From positions 15,128,001 to 15,192,000 of the forward strand of contig NC_079482.1 in the NCBI RefSeq assembly GCF_026230105.1: a DNA stretch of 64,000 bases, in the 5' to 3' direction. The stretch comes from Diorhabda sublineata. Lineage: Eukaryota > Arthropoda > Insecta > Coleoptera > Chrysomelidae. Each line of letters starts with the position of its first letter. The first letter of the stretch is position 1. Shown piece by piece: positions 10,938 through 24,163 of this stretch. Under the pieces are notes generated by a model. It was not told the origin of the DNA. It did not search any database and worked only from the letters and a program-made list of their open reading frames with translations. Made by a program: the position numbers and the translations under genes.

Positions 10938-13900
10938 TCAACAAATGGGAATGACTTAATAATAAGATATATGAAGAATATTGGTTCAAATAGAGATCAT
11001 GTTACTAGTTGAGAGACACGATAGATTGTATTGACATGTTGATCCTCATCCATGTTATTGGTAACAATATTCACGTACAGATGTTATTTTGTTCTTTATT
11101 ATGGCCGAAAGAATGCATGAGAGGGAAAACTATGGGCAAATTTTCTAGGAGACTATAATTCAATCTTCGGAGATATTGGCAGGGCATTAAGTAGCTACCG
11201 TCCTAGAAATAGATATGATATAGTACGAAAACATTTAATTGAAATAGTATCAGAAAACCCCCCAAAAATCAATGTGGAAAGTGAAAACTTTCTGTTTCAA
11301 ATATGATCCTAATACTAATTTTGAAAATATCAGTTGTTGATTTGATTGATCATTCAGAAACTATTCGCCGATGTCTTTATTCATATTCATCATATTCATT
11401 CATATATTCATCTTTTATTCATATTTATGAATTCTGTTTTCGAATTTGTGTCTAATTATATAATCCGCCTCAATTATCTCCAAATTTTCAAATTTGCCTT
11501 TTTTGTGGAGCTTTTTGTTCTTTTCTCAAGCTGTTTTAGACCTGAATTATACCAATACTTGGCTTTAACCTGTATTTTGCTGAAATAAGAAGAGCCTTGA
11601 GAAGCAATCGTGAGAATTTTTCTCAGTTTATTTAGGTTCCAAGCTTTTCTTCACGAGATACCTTCTTGGAAGCTAAATTTTGCTCCTTCTACTCGTTTAG
11701 CGTCCTAATTTTCTCCGTAATGTTTTGATGTCGGTTATATTTGCCGTCCTAAAAGGACATCCTACTGCAGAATTCCTATTAATTCTATGTAGTACTCTCT
11801 TGTATACAGAAGAAATCTTTTCGGAGGATCTTGTTCAGTTCTCTATTTCCAAATATCATGGCCAATTTAAGATCTTTTATCGTTTCCCGAACACTATTCA
11901 TAGAGGTGAGTATATGCAATTAGTAGCAGGTATGAAACCATATTTGACTAACCTCTTTCATTGATGATGATGCTACTCCACTGGTTATGCATCCGAACAC
12001 CAACAAAATATTATCATATCTGAACATTTATCAACGTTAACCACGAATATGTCTGTTGGTAGTTAAGACGGTGAAATCATGACCTCTCTGTCGAATATGA
12101 AACTCAAAATGCCACACATAATTTGTTACCGCTCAAATGTAACCAAATGCATTGTCCACCCAAGCAAATCGTTTAATCTTTTTCAGGGATTGTTCAATTG
12201 TGTATTTAAAAGCAAAATTCAATGTTCCAATACTCAATCCAGTTCTCAAACAATTCAAAAATGTTTGATTGTATTATAACATGATTATTCTATAAGTCTA
12301 ATTGGAGTCTAACATAGAAAAAAATGTCCAGGGATGAAAATATTCATTTACTTAGATATTTATGAATAGAAAAATAGTTGCAGAGAGTCTCAAGGAAATA
12401 AGAATGGGCGTTGTTTTGCAAATCAGATGTATTCTCGTCCATGAATATTGCTTCGTGAATCTATTTAAAATTTTGAACAATTTTGTCAAAGACAAGCAAA
12501 CATAAATGGTTTCCGTTGTCCTAACAAGATATATAATTTGAATGATGCTTTATTTCGTGATAGGCATTAATTATCTTTCATAATTCTATGTAATAAAATC
12601 CAACAGGATATTCCACGCAGTGTTATCCTTCTTGCTATCAGTAGAAGTATAGAATATGTAATCAGTTAGTCTATGATATTAAGGAGATTGGAATACTTTG
12701 TAATTTGATAGAAATTACATATTTAAAATCTATATTGAATTAAATACTTTCCACATGTATGGTATAGCGGTTTCACTTTTCAAAGTATGTTCTCCGTACA
12801 ATATTCTGGCGACAGTAACAGCGACAGGGCAGACCCAATACTATAAAAGTTCTAAGTGGCTATAAACCATTTCAGAAACATGGAACGTTAGTCTGGCAAT
12901 GAACTACAGAAAGAATTATGAGAGGCCAGGAGAGAGCACTACGGAGATATGAGTAAGGGTTAGTGGAAAGGGTATTAGAACTGCTTCTCAGGACGTGCTT
13001 GACCCTTTGATTAAGTGCCTGCAACTTTCGGCTGGAAATACAAACTTCTTGAGGGACGTTTCCTCTTGATATTCAACAAACAATCTGTGAACGCAAAGAG
13101 GGATCATAATTGTGTATTAATTGCATATAATAGTTCCTAAATACTGTTTAGTGAACAAAGATTACCAAAGAGAACAATTCTAATTGTAAACATATTATTG
13201 ACAATAAAATATATCTGAAGTCATTGTGAGAATTTAACAAAATGGATTAGCGGGGAAAAATTCTAACAACAATTTTCATTAAAAACATTTTTGTCTGCTA
13301 TGATTAAATATTTATTTTTGGCACAGATCTGGTTGATCAGTAACTCATCCGGTTCACCATGCATTGTGTTATAATATTATAGAGTTATTGATTTATTTCA
13401 ACTTGAGTTGTTTGTATTATAGTATTATAACAATCTATTGATCAACGACTAAGTATTATAATATAATTTATCGATGATTCTTTTGGAAACCTCTTCAGAG
13501 TGCAGAATGAATCGACAAAAAATATGTTATGACTCATAATAAAAGTAACTGAATGTATATGTATATAATGATCTAAAAAAAATTTACATAAATTATTGAA
13601 AAAGTTCCAGGGTATATTCTAGGATGATTATTTGAAATGGGTGGAGAAAAGGAAAACGAAAATAACATTTTGAAGTGAAACCCTTAGATTACAACATCAT
13701 TAAATTTTTGGTCCCATTTTAATGGGATCCCGATTTTAATATATTCTCCAGATTATTTCTGTTATGCTAAGCTTATATAGTTTCTTTAGAATCAAACCGA
13801 TAAATATCGAATGTTCAAATTGTAACAGTAACCTATTTGAGAATATGAAATATTCCTATTTTTCTATAGATGAATAGGATATACTAGATATCTAGGTACT

Positions 13901-14339
13901 AGGTATCTTAAATGTATCAGTAGATATATAGATCATTGCTTTTAGATTCATTGTTCCGATAAGTTTGATACATTCCATTCAAATAATGAATCTGTTGTTA
14001 ATGTTAATCCAATATATTTCCAGTGGTGTAAGTTGTTGATCCGTTTAATGAGAATAAGCATCACATTCGTCCATATAACGACTTTTTTGAAGTAAAGATT
14101 ATAATGTTATATTATTTCAATTGAATTGGGATCAAGATCAAGACTGCTACATGGAAGGACTTCACACCAAAGTAAACAGCAAGAAAAAAAAAGCGGAGGA
14201 GAAGAAGTGAAAAGAGCAGATAGACAAAATCAAAGATAATTAAAAAACAATAAAGAAAGAGGAACAGAAAAAACAGGTATAACAGGAAAGAAGGCTATCT
14301 CCAATATTATTACCAACAATAAAAGTCTCCACTCATGTG
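10938..14339. other. Long stretch without an assigned feature
   Basis: No gene or known element is supported. A GC-richer patch at about 12790-13040 contains no recognised motif. A palindrome-rich A+T segment lies at 13370-13430, with imperfect inverted copies of GTTATAATATTATA. Frames such as 11725-11964 (79 codons) and 12079-12279 (66 codons) resemble nothing I know. Confidence 0.35.
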
Positions 14340-14830
14340 GAGAGCAGTACGGAAGAAACTAGTGCCAAGGAAAATCGATGCTCAGTGTAAAATCCACACA
14401 GGGAAAATAACGTCAGCAATAAAAGAGGAGTTCAACAAAATAAAGATACTCCTGAGTGAGTACAAAGAGATTGAGTGGTGAACGTACCTACTCAACGAAC
14501 GGAAAGGGAGGAAGCTAGTTGTGATAGGATTGGCTATTATATTATATTGAAATAGAGCTGACTGAAAATGAACCAAATTCGAAAAAGTGTATGCAACTGA
14601 CGAATTGTAGACAAAAAAGCGCCGACAACACCCAAAGAAGACAGAAACAAATTAACCAGTCACGAATACCACTAAAGCAGGAGGCAGCTACGTACCAGCT
14701 GCTAAGAAAACACCAGCGTTAGCAGGACAAGGAACACCCTTTTATTGTGCTGCAGAACATGCAGACACTCATAGCAACACTCATTGCCCAACAGGTGAAG
14801 TAAAACAAGGTCAAGAGGATCAATAAGTTA
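14340..14830 (+). pseudogene. Non-LTR retrotransposon ORF1 (gag-like) fragment
   Basis: A plus-strand frame from about 14343 reads KKLVPRKIDAQCKIHTGKIT, AIKEEFNKIKILLSEYKEIE, then after a stop (for Trp or Phe) TYLLNERKGRKLVVIGL. The pattern of a helical region followed by a [YW]xTYxLxExRxxxVVI block is that of the domain before the zinc knuckles in Jockey-type gag proteins. Further down, at about 14755-14800, NMQTLIATLIAQQVK resembles the coiled C-terminal part of the same kind of protein. No zinc knuckle was read between them. The frame has several stops and shifts. In the family ORF1 binds the element RNA. A short (CA)n tract follows at about 14987-15010. Confidence 0.45.
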
Positions 14831-15387
14831 TGTTAGATCCTAGGAGGACACTTCCTGACACCATAATTTTGCATTTCATAAGCAAGTGGGGAGTTGTACA
14901 TCGAGGAGAGTTGTGAAGAAGGCAAATAACCACTGGGATTAGATCTTTTTTACCGAAGTTGAAAAGGGTCTACCCGTTGCAGAGAAAACACACACACACA
15001 CACACACATACATTAAAATATCTTGATTAAGAAGACAAGGGTGTCTAACCAACAAAAAGATAAGACTTCCCAGAATCACGAATGACACGAATGAGGATGA
15101 GGATCTATCGATGGAATGCTCTTCTTCTCATTCATCCGGATTCATGGTGCCTAGAAGGACGGGATTTCTCACGCGCACGTGTGTATGACACAATTTCTTA
15201 TTTAAAACTTATTATAGTTACAGTATATGTATAATTGTAACGTGTACTATGTTGTTATAACAATGACTAATATTCCAAAGTGAAGACACACTATTGTGGA
15301 AGGGTCAAGAATTCGAGAATCCTGCACAAGTTCTTACAAGATGACAGAATAATTTGTCAATAAGTGTGAATAAATACGAGCAATATA

Positions 15388-15594
15388 ATGAGTTTCAGTT
15401 CAAACATGGAAAAATACATTGAAACGACAATAAAATACATGAATCGCTTTAAAGGGAAAAAATTGGAGCAGTTGATTAGCTTTGAATACCTTGGATTGAA
15501 AATAATGAGGGAAGGAGAGATTAAGGATGCAATGAAGAACAGAACAAGGGAAGCAGAAAGGGAGACCGATATAAATATGAACACAAATTTCTAA
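15388..15594 (+). pseudogene. Possible RT C-terminal fragment of an RTE-like element
   Basis: The 68-codon frame contains LISFEYLGLKIMREGEIKD followed by a charged helix, AMKNRTREAE. This fits the xxFxYLGxxIxxxGxxxxEI(R) segment just after the catalytic box of RTE-like reverse transcriptases; compare the NYLGITLSSYVDAEV at 10391 onward. No catalytic box, thumb or tail was readable on either side. A small chance ORF on the other strand overlaps it. The match rests on one motif, so the call is tentative. Confidence 0.4.
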
Positions 15595-18500
15595 AAGAGT
15601 AATCACTTGGTCAGGGCTATACATTATATATGCAGGAAAAGTCTTTGAACATGAACATGAAATAAAAGTAGCCGAGATGATCTAGACCTGTCAATGTTAA
15701 ATCAATTGTGTATTACGCAAATATAACTTTTTCACTTAATTACAAATGTAGTCCTTGGCTTTTCTTTATCTTAACTTTCGGTGAACAGCATGAAATATTT
15801 CTGTTATAGATTTTGTAATTTTCTTATCACTCGACTCATTTGAATTAACAATTTCCAGCAATTTTCAAAGCCTCAAACGGTCCCTAAAGTTGAGTTCCGC
15901 GATTTTAACACCTCAAATCTGAATTGACCAATGATACTATCTGAAAGGTTACAAATTGATCATGAAATGTCAGTTAGTCTCATCAATTGGTCAGCGTTAT
16001 AAAACTTTTCATTGAGAACGCAGCATATCATTCGCTAAAAAGATAAAAATTTCCACCTACGCTAGATCGAGAAGCACTTGATGAAATTTATCAGCTTGTG
16101 TAAATATTTGATCAATTTCATTCAATACTGAGAAAATTGAATAAGTTGTCATTGTAGTAACGCGGATTCTTTGAGCTGATTAATTGTAACAGGGCAGTGA
16201 GAACTTACAGACAGCTCTTTACTATAAACCAGACGGAGGAGAAATCTTTTCTATTCGTCTTCATTTTAGGTCTTTTTTTGTTTCAAAATTGGCTTTTTTT
16301 ATATATAATTATGGGAAAACAGATAAAAATTTAATTAGATTGAATCATATTATTCACATAAAAAATTACTTAGGAAATCAATTTCTAAAATTAAAAAAAA
16401 TTATGTAGAAATTTCTCGGATGGTGTAAACAGGCCTATATTGCAATGAAGACGATTATTTATATGATAATTGGCAAAATAAAGGAAACAGAGGAAGCAAT
16501 GATTTTATAGGAAATTGTAACAGAAAAAACAAAGGATGAAATACGAACACAAATTATAAAGAAAAAACTATCGATGATCTGCAAATTGTGATAATTCGAA
16601 AACAGTATTGAATTTTTAACTAATAATATATAATAATAAATAATAATAATAATTAGCTATAAATCACGCCTTTTTTATTTCTGCGGAGGAGTAACAATCA
16701 ATGGAAGATCAATAATGATTTTTCAACTAAAGGAGAGCAAATCACACATGATCCCACGATTACCCCAACTGCTGAGATTTCCATAAGGATAGTTGCAGCT
16801 GTGGGAAATCAATCAATAAAACTGAGATGTACCGATGAGTGATAGAAAAATTAGAATATTGGAATATAAATATGAGGCTCAAAACCGTAAATTATAGTGA
16901 ATGTATTTTAGGAATCAATTTTCATGGTAAATTCTTATGTATCTGGATAAAATATTTGTAATTTGAAAAAGTTGTCATTAAATAATCATTCCCCGTATTC
17001 CATGCATGCACTTTGGCCTACACGTAGTTTGAAAAAATATCCTATTTCTTTCTATTATAAATTTGATAATAGTACCTGTTAATTTTGTCCTTTAAAAAAA
17101 ATTATTGAAGAATATCATCTTGACTCAAAATTATCAACTATGGTAAATGTTCTTCCGCCTACCTCTACCCATATAATATATTTACTGGCCTCATTGTAGA
17201 GCAAAGTCGTACTTTTCCTTTCTAGAGGAGAGAAAGCAGAAGTGACCTCAAGGATAGCCCTATTACATTCCCCGTATAATACCAGCAAATTAATAAATCC
17301 AAAACGGGACATGATGAACACTTTTGCAACGCTTAAATATCAAGCTGTTGTTTGTTTGTTGATATGTTAGGGTTTTTTTGGTTGCTCCAGACAAGCGACA
17401 ATTAAAAGCATAAAAAATTTCAGACGAAGTCCCCTTAATTTAAAGCGTAGAATCCAATGGTAAAGAGAAGAATGGGGGCTGCTACTTGAAAAAATTAAGT
17501 TTTTAGATAGCGAAATTCGGTACCGTTTTCTTAATACCCTATATAAATTTTTGTCAAGATATTTACAGATTTTGATAGCTGTGAACTTAGAAATATGATT
17601 TTCTTAGTGGAGGGGTGCATGTATAAAAAATTTTGAAAATGTGGAATAAATGAAAAATGGTATACTTTAGGCATACTATGCCTTTTGTGAAGTTATATTG
17701 AACATTTGCGTAGATTCCAATAATTTAATAAAAACCATAGCACTCCGTTCAAAATAACAAAGCTTCTGCTATGACCGGAAGTTTCAGAAAACTGGAATTA
17801 TTTCAGCTGAAACGAGCATTTCGGAAAACCCATGCAAGCAAATTGTCAGAACACTAGTCGCAGTACTTTCCCATATTCATATCATTTCAGCTCGTCGTGA
17901 AGGACCCTGTACATCGCTGAAGGATACGAGCAGCAATCTCTTGCAAAGGAGGTAAGAATTTTGAACTAAATTGTGGTCACTGGACTCGATTTTAATTAGC
18001 CAAGTACGAGTACTTCCGGGTGATACCAGCTGAATAATGATGTTGTTGATGAAAATATCACGAAAATTGCGTTGGCTCCTACTTCTAGTGATATTCAAAT
18101 TACCACTGCTCAAAATTGTATGTTTAATATTCATAGAAACAATTATTTTACCGCAAATTCAGAATATGTGAGATGCAAAAATGAAAATACCGAGTCTGTA
18201 AGTTATATTGGGCCTACTACTTGATTTTAGTTCTTTGATAAATTTTGTTCCATAGTTTCATAAATAAATTATTATTTATATTAATATTATTTGTTATTTA
18301 AGGAAGACAACATGGGACAGTCGTGCCGTTTTCTCAGTTGAATGATAAACTTCATCTTCAGGAGGAATCAATATAATATTTGCTGATAACTTTTGATTAT
18401 AACAGCGTGTATTTCATATCCGACAAAAATACTTATAAATTATAAATAAATTTATTTACTTAGTTACTGTTAAAAAACATCGAATCAACAAACGTGACTA

Positions 18501-20210
18501 ACAACAATCAAAAAATATTCTTTTACAAATTTCATGAACATATTGATGTTCCTACAATAAATCTCGTTTTTTTTTTTGTTTTCTCCGAAGTTCTTCCCTG
18601 TCTGGTTTTGAGTTGCGTGTACAATTTTCAACAAAGTACTTTATAATTAGTTACTGATTACATTTTCTGTCTGTCGTTAAGAAACGAAACAATCATGGCT
18701 GAAGTCTCTCATCACGCGATTACGTTCCTTTTAACATTGCTCCTGAAAATTCAGGATGTTTGGTTGAAAGTTTAAATTTTCATTCGTGCTCGATGATTAG
18801 GTAATTGCCACTGCCATAAAGTGATGGAATAATTGCTGAGTATACAAAGCTTTTAGCAAAATGTAATATAAAAGCAAGATTTATTCCACATTATGAACGA
18901 TATTGAAATACCTATTCAACGAAAATGAATCATATTTTCCAAGCCACAAAATGTTAAACGATATTTGAACAAATAAACCAGACTTTACTTACAGATATAT
19001 GCAAATGATAAATGGATGATATAGTAGATATGATTAAATTGAAATTTTACATATCAAAACCCATCATATTTTCAATTTGAAACCAAGCTAATCACTGGAA
19101 ATATTTCAAATGGATATAAAGTGTGTTCAATTGCGTTGCAGCGTATAGGAAAATTTTTGCTACTAATTCACAAAACAAAAACTTCTTTATGTAGAGTTTT
19201 GTATGGTGTAAAATCTGAAATATAGCAATGGAATATCAAATTGTTTCAGATGTATTCCAAGTATTCTAAAAAATATGAATCATGATCAAAAGTAATATCT
19301 TCGTTATTTATAATATTGAAAATTATTATCCAGAAAATTTGTTAAATGGTATCAAATCATAGTATCAACAGTTCTATAAGCTTAACAAACTTCTGTTCGG
19401 TAACAATTTAGTGATGTTTCACAATAAAAAACACAAACAAAATGATTTATTTCAGTTAACATGAATAGTAATAGTTATAATAATAATAATAGTTACACAG
19501 GGTGAGTCATGAGGAACCTTACATACTTCTATCATATTTAAGTCTTACAGGGAGGATATCATGTGGATACTAAAAAGTGTCAACTCCTCGTCTTTATTAA
19601 TTTACAAGGTGATTTGTGAAATTTACCATAAATTCTAATTGGTTACATTAATTAAACAGCTCATTTGATTGTTTAAATTTTCTATTTTTCACACTACTTT
19701 CAAGCATTCGACAGGGTTTTGTAAAATCAATTAAGGGTTTCGTATTGAATATTGCATTCTGTATAATATTTTCCTAAATGCAATAATTGTTTTTATTATT
19801 GAACGATTAAATCTTATCAAACATAGAAAAACCATAATGACTTATCACGAAATAAGGTGTTGATATAAGCAAATGTTATAAAATTGCAGTATTTCAACCA
19901 AAATGATAAACTGTATTGAATTACAATAACATCAAAAACCAAACAACACAAAACTGTAACTAATAACAGTAACTGAGAACAAATTTGAGACAATAACTGA
20001 AATTATGCAAGAAAAGAACAGAAAGAAATATAATTGTTGGTACATAAACAAATAATTTGAAAAAGATTTTTGAAATGGACCTCAGTAGCTTCTTATGATA
20101 TCAGAAGAAAACGTACAACTTTATCAATTTATTATTATCGGTTGTCAATATTCTCTGTAAAAATTAGTTGCTTCAAATATGGTAATTAAGGGGTTTAAAA
20201 TCAGGGAATC
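15595..20210. other. Long stretch without an assigned feature
   Basis: Nothing recognised. A (TAA)n tract lies at about 16620-16655 and a shorter one at about 19480-19493. The text ACAGGGTGAGTCATGAGGAA at about 19497-19516 has the look of a transposon end and lies some 700 bases from the transposase at 20211, but no matching inverted copy was found on the other side. A 68-codon minus-strand frame at 17115-17321 and an 85-codon frame at 17877-18134 match nothing I know. Confidence 0.35.
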
Positions 20211-20953
20211 TTAAAGGCTATGAAATAGGACTGTCCCATTCATCTGTTGCCATAAACAATATTCAAGTGTTGTCTCACTGCCAGTACAAAGTGCTGAAAA
20301 TACATCACTCGTATAGCAACGTTTGCTTAAGCAAACTCGACAAATATTTTGTAGATATTCCAAATAGACCTGTCCTCTTTCAGGGTTATCAAAAAAGTGG
20401 GAACCTACTAATTGGTCGTTCATGATACCATTCCACAAGTTAACCAAAAACATTTTCGAAAAATATAGGGATTTTCTTCTGCCCACACATGTGATTACCG
20501 GGAATTACTAATCCCGTCTCTTATTAATTGCGCTTTATCTGTAAATAGTTTCCTGATAGTTGGTGCTTATTGATCCATCCATAAATTTCCAGCCTATGGA
20601 TTTCATCTCCATGAAATATTCGCTAAACCATTTGAATTCGATATGGTCCTTTTTTAGTCTCTACTTACGTTTGAATCAATAACATTCCTCATTTTCTCAA
20701 AGTGTTCTATTAACTTGCCTAGTATTTATTGTTGTTCTGATGCTCCACTAAGAAAAGTGCCAGTTTATCGGGAATCATTGAAAACTGACCCAAATGTTGC
20801 AAGACTTGGAGTTCGACGATCACGAAAGCTCCTTTGATATTCTTTATCAGTATCTTCACCATCACCATTACAAGAAATGAAAATTATTTCAACATATCCT
20901 GTGGTCGAAAACTGATATGGCATTTGCAACAAAATCTCTACCAAAGCTAACAC
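20211..20953 (-). pseudogene. DUF4817-type Tc1/mariner-like transposase, N-terminal to mid region
   Basis: Reading on the minus strand from 20953, the first frame contains VEIIFISCNGDG, then YQRSFRDRRTPSLATFGSVF and, after a stop, TGTFLSGAS. This is the helix-turn-helix of DUF4817, whose core is usually RERFPDRRxPxxxTF. After about 300 degraded bases, the frame 20486-20211 reads VNLWNGIMNDQLVGSHFF, QVYLEYLQNICR and LWQQMNGTVLF. This is the DDE segment usually written NVWAGIVxDxIIGPxFF and WFQQDGAPPH. The catalytic Asp of QQDGA is Met-Asn here, so the copy is inactive even apart from its stops. The C-terminal half is missing. Normal proteins of this group are about 350 residues or more. The missing part corresponds to what survives at 4940-5270. 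Confidence 0.7.
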
Positions 20954-21639
20954 TGGAGTATGTATCGTTGATACACATAGAAGAAATATGTATTCTTGAA
21001 CACATAAATAACGATTTATAATGACAACAGGTGAATCAAGAAACGTGAATCAACCAACTCTCAATATCGATTCAAAAACTTTATGGATTTTCTCGTAATT
21101 TTTATCTGGTACAGTTAATATAATATATCATTTTTTGACATAAAATTTTATTTATTCAAAATTATACATAGAATACACGTGAGGTTCAATTTTTCAATCA
21201 ATTTAATCCATTATTTATTCAAAACGATGCCCTAATGCGATTTTTACCCAAAACATCAAAACTTAAAATTGATAATGCCTTTAAAAATAATACTAAGTAA
21301 CAGTGAGGATGTGGTTGAATTTATACATACATAGATTATGTTGTGAGTACTCATTTCAGTTAAAATACTGTAAATTTATGACATTATCGCATATGTGGTT
21401 TTCAATTGTTATTCATGTAGTTTTTAAATCACCTTGATTTCAACAAATCCGGTCCTAGAATTTTCAAGTTTAGTTAATATCAGTCTAATGCTTGATAGTA
21501 ATGTACTGCATCATACAAAAAAAAGAGAAATCTATATGAGCTGTATGAATACTATAGCCAATTGAAATTTTTGGTCAATTTCACAAATCGCTATGTAAAT
21601 TTATAAAGAGGAGGACACTTTTCAGTAGTCTCATGATAT
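20954..21639. other. Unassigned A+T-rich DNA
   Basis: No motif or repeat recognised, and no terminal inverted repeat to close the transposase remnant on its left. Confidence 0.35.
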
Positions 21640-23450
21640 CCTGTTCTACATATGTTTGTATGTAGGTGTCTATGAATTTGGGATCTCGTATATACTGCGA
21701 CTCAAAAGATCTATTGTGTCCCCTTTTTTTGCTGCCATACCGGTGTTTACAGCTGACACACCACTAAAAAGTATAGAATGTGGGATGGCTGTAATTACCA
21801 CAGATCTTCGACTTCTATTTCATACGCTACCAAGTGTAATGCTTTGGAGCTCCTTAGTGTTTCAAACTTCGAGAGAATATGGATAGAGGTTTCGTCGTCT
21901 GTGTAGCAAAACTTGCACGCCGCATTATCTGTATGGTCTAGCGTTTTCAGATGTTTGTTGAGGCGACAGAACTCATGATGATATTCGTAGATTGCTCCGT
22001 GCAGACGCTACGCGGGCAGAAGAAAGCGGGCATGGGCTGTGGGTGACTGCGAAGCTCTCGCACTACACACTTCGCTATTGTGGACATTCAGGCAACAGTC
22101 GGCGTTGTGCTACAGCCATGTAAATATCTCCGCCATTATTGATGCTCCTGCTAAGTGCAAATTGCGAAGTGTTTTTTACAGACTAAATGTCATAGTGGTG
22201 CAGTAATCCATCGGTGAATGAGTAGTGTGTATGAAGAAAACTTCATGAGTGATGGTGTTGTGTGTGATTGGTGTGAGAAGTTAAAAGATGGCCATAAAGA
22301 TGTGCATGATGAAGGAAGCCAAGGACATAAATCTGTCGTGTCAGATGATCTCGTTCAACGAGTTGACAGAATGGTTAAAGATTCACCATTACTGAGTTGT
22401 CCACGGAATTTCCAGAAGTTTCAAGGTCTGTCTTGTAGTCTATTGTTAATGAACAGTTAGGCTACATTGGCGGCAATTTGCTTTGAAGAGGGTATTGAAA
22501 AGCTTGTCCGCAGATAAAACAAATGTCTCAATATCCTCAGTGATTATGTCGTAACCGTAACCAATGGTAATAAAAATAATTGATGTCTATCGGAGGCTGA
22601 AAAAAATACTGCCCTAGTAGGTTGTTCCAATAATTGGTTTTGCTCCTATCTACTTCCTTTTCCAGTGCTTTCTCCATTGTTCTGTAGATACCACGGAAGG
22701 TTTTGGTTTCCATGAATAGCTTTAGCGAGCTTATCAGCTATTGTCGGGTACTTTTATTTTATTTACCTAGCTCGTTTAGTTTTTGTTGGCAATCTCAAAC
22801 CAGTTTGGATTTTATGACATTGGAGCTTAGAGCTCTGATAGCTGCTTGGCTCTCGGACAGAATGATGTTCTCTTGTTTGCGATAGCTTCTCTTCATATTG
22901 AACCAAACAAATTTTTTAGTTGCATGAATTTCTGCTCAAAAATACTTGTTGCGCTGCCCAGACTCTCGGAGTGTTTGGTTTGGTGGCCGTACAATCCTAT
23001 TTCAGTTCCAGTATACCATTTAATGGCATTTCTGTTTATTTCTTGTATGGTATTTTGATCCCATTCTATTAACTTTTTGGATCAAACCCTTGCCCCAAGG
23101 CTGGTCATTATTTAGGAACAGGTTTTCTCAGATGATTCCGTCTCTGAAAAAGTTATGTTTTCTCTGCCACACTTTCCAGAACTATGTGAAGAGGTGAGAG
23201 ATTTAAAATCACTTCTAGTGCAGCTGTTTCGTGCCCCAGTTGCACATAAGCAAGCCAGTCTTTGAACCCTTCTGAGATTGTTCCTCGTGGTATTCAGACT
23301 AGTTCTAGAACCATTGCCCTATATGTGATTAGTGGTCTCACAATTGCCATGATTCCTCATGATTCGCCCTGTATCCAAATGTTGGACCCATGAAGAGCTC
23401 GTATTTTTTTATATTATCTTTCAACTGATTCCAAAATAGTCCATCTATCT
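21640..23450 (-). pseudogene. R1/LOA-like non-LTR retrotransposon, 3' half, interrupted
   Basis: From right to left on the minus strand: the end of the RT thumb region reads IVRPLITYRAMVLE, LACLCATGARNSC/TAALEVILNLSPLHIVLESV; an RNase H domain follows with IKWYTGTEIGLYG (for YTDGSKT...GLYG) and ILSESQAAIRALSSNVIKSK; then KTNYWNN; finally the cysteine-containing tail HLKTLDHTDNAACKFC and DETSIHIL at about 21880-21980. That order (RT, RNase H, zinc-like tail) is the R1/LOA arrangement. The RNase H catalytic Asp of YTDGS is lost, and the frame is broken many times. A mariner fragment on the opposite strand sits between the RNase H and the tail. A second copy of the tail lies at 58620-59030. The clade is inferred from the order of domains. 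Confidence 0.8.
22010..22470 (+). pseudogene. Mariner transposase N-terminal fragment nested in the R1/LOA-like element
   Basis: From about 22125 the plus strand reads IIDAPAKCKLRSVFYRLN. After a break, the 80-codon frame 22218-22460 gives NFMSDGVVCDWCEKLKDGHK, DVHDEGSQGHKSVVSDDLVQ and RVDRMV. This is the two-helix-turn-helix N-terminus of a mariner transposase (usually WCRxFKxGRTxVHDExxxGRxSVVxDDLVQRV). The match fades after residue 55 of that frame, and no DDE domain follows, so the copy is a 3'-deleted scrap. The GC-richer text from about 22010 to 22120 is probably its 5' untranslated region. Its position inside the minus-strand retroelement shows that it arrived later. Confidence 0.75.
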
Positions 23451-23896
23451 GGTAGCTTAACTGGCTTCAAACTTTTGAATAGATTTGTATTCAATTGATT
23501 ACTACTGCCTCATTTATATTGTAGTAGAACAAGTTGAGTCGCGCCATCCTGCTGGTTCTATAAATGTTGCCGTTCATCTAGTGGTGAGTCATGAATTCCT
23601 GACACTCTTAATTGCTAAGAAATATTATTGTCATTCCACCACCGACGATGTTGAGAGCTTACTGTCTAACTTTGTGGACTTTAAACATAACTTGTTAAGA
23701 AAGTTAAGAAATGTTATAGTTGCGTTGGTTCTGTTTTTATCATTGGATTCATTGGTTCCAATGAAATAGGAAATTCTATGGAAATAGAATTGTTTATCAT
23801 GTATGCCCTGAGGATTTTTAGTTTGATTAGGTATTTCTGATACGATAATTGTATATGTAAAAATAAAGGTGCTTCGTTACATTCTGTAAATAATGC
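23451..23896. other. Unassigned stretch with a 94-codon plus-strand frame
   Basis: The frame 23485-23769 starts with ATG and has a mixed composition (VVEQVESRHPAGSINVAVHL), but I recognise nothing in it, and no neighbouring exon or element supports it. Confidence 0.25.
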
Positions 23897-24163
23897 TTAC
23901 ACTGGTGTCGAATTCATCACATCGATATAAAATCTAAGGAACTCATATTGGATACGATCTATTTGCAGTAAGTTTGAATTACTCGATCCATAGTCTATAA
24001 CTGTTGTGACATAAGCCCTATAAAACATGATAACAATTGTAGGGGCTGCGCTCAATTGGCTGTTTATAGCACCTTTTAGCATATTATGGCCTTTTCTACA
24101 TTTGTTTATAATATATACAAAAAGTTTGGTCAACAATAATTCACTATCAAATATAAAATCCAA
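23897..24163 (-). pseudogene. Non-LTR retrotransposon RT, C-terminal fragment of a second family
   Basis: The 88-codon frame contains FIFDSELLLTK, INKCRKGHNMLK, TIVIMFYRAYVTTVIDYGS, LQIDRIQYEFLR and ends at DVMNSTPV. This is the thumb region after the RT catalytic box in I/Jockey-like elements: LGFIFDxKLxW, KCxKxxNxLK, LYRxxIRSxxDYG, LDRIQ and the closing MNSTPV. The text is uninterrupted for its whole length apart from a small deletion between the DYGS and LQIDRIQ blocks. It differs from the R1/LOA-like copy beside it, which has its own version of the same region. The catalytic box should lie above 24180 on this strand but is not readable. Confidence 0.7.

Noticed and set aside
14987..15010. 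(CA)n tract as a notable repeat
   Set aside because: Too short to matter; mentioned only under the neighbouring feature.
19497..19516. ACAGGGTGAGTCATGAGGAA as a transposon end
   Set aside because: It resembles element ends, but no inverted partner was found on the other side of the transposase at 20211-20953.
23485..23769. A 94-codon plus-strand ORF with an ATG
   Set aside because: No recognisable domain, no supporting exon, and it sits among retroelement fragments; kept only as an unassigned stretch.
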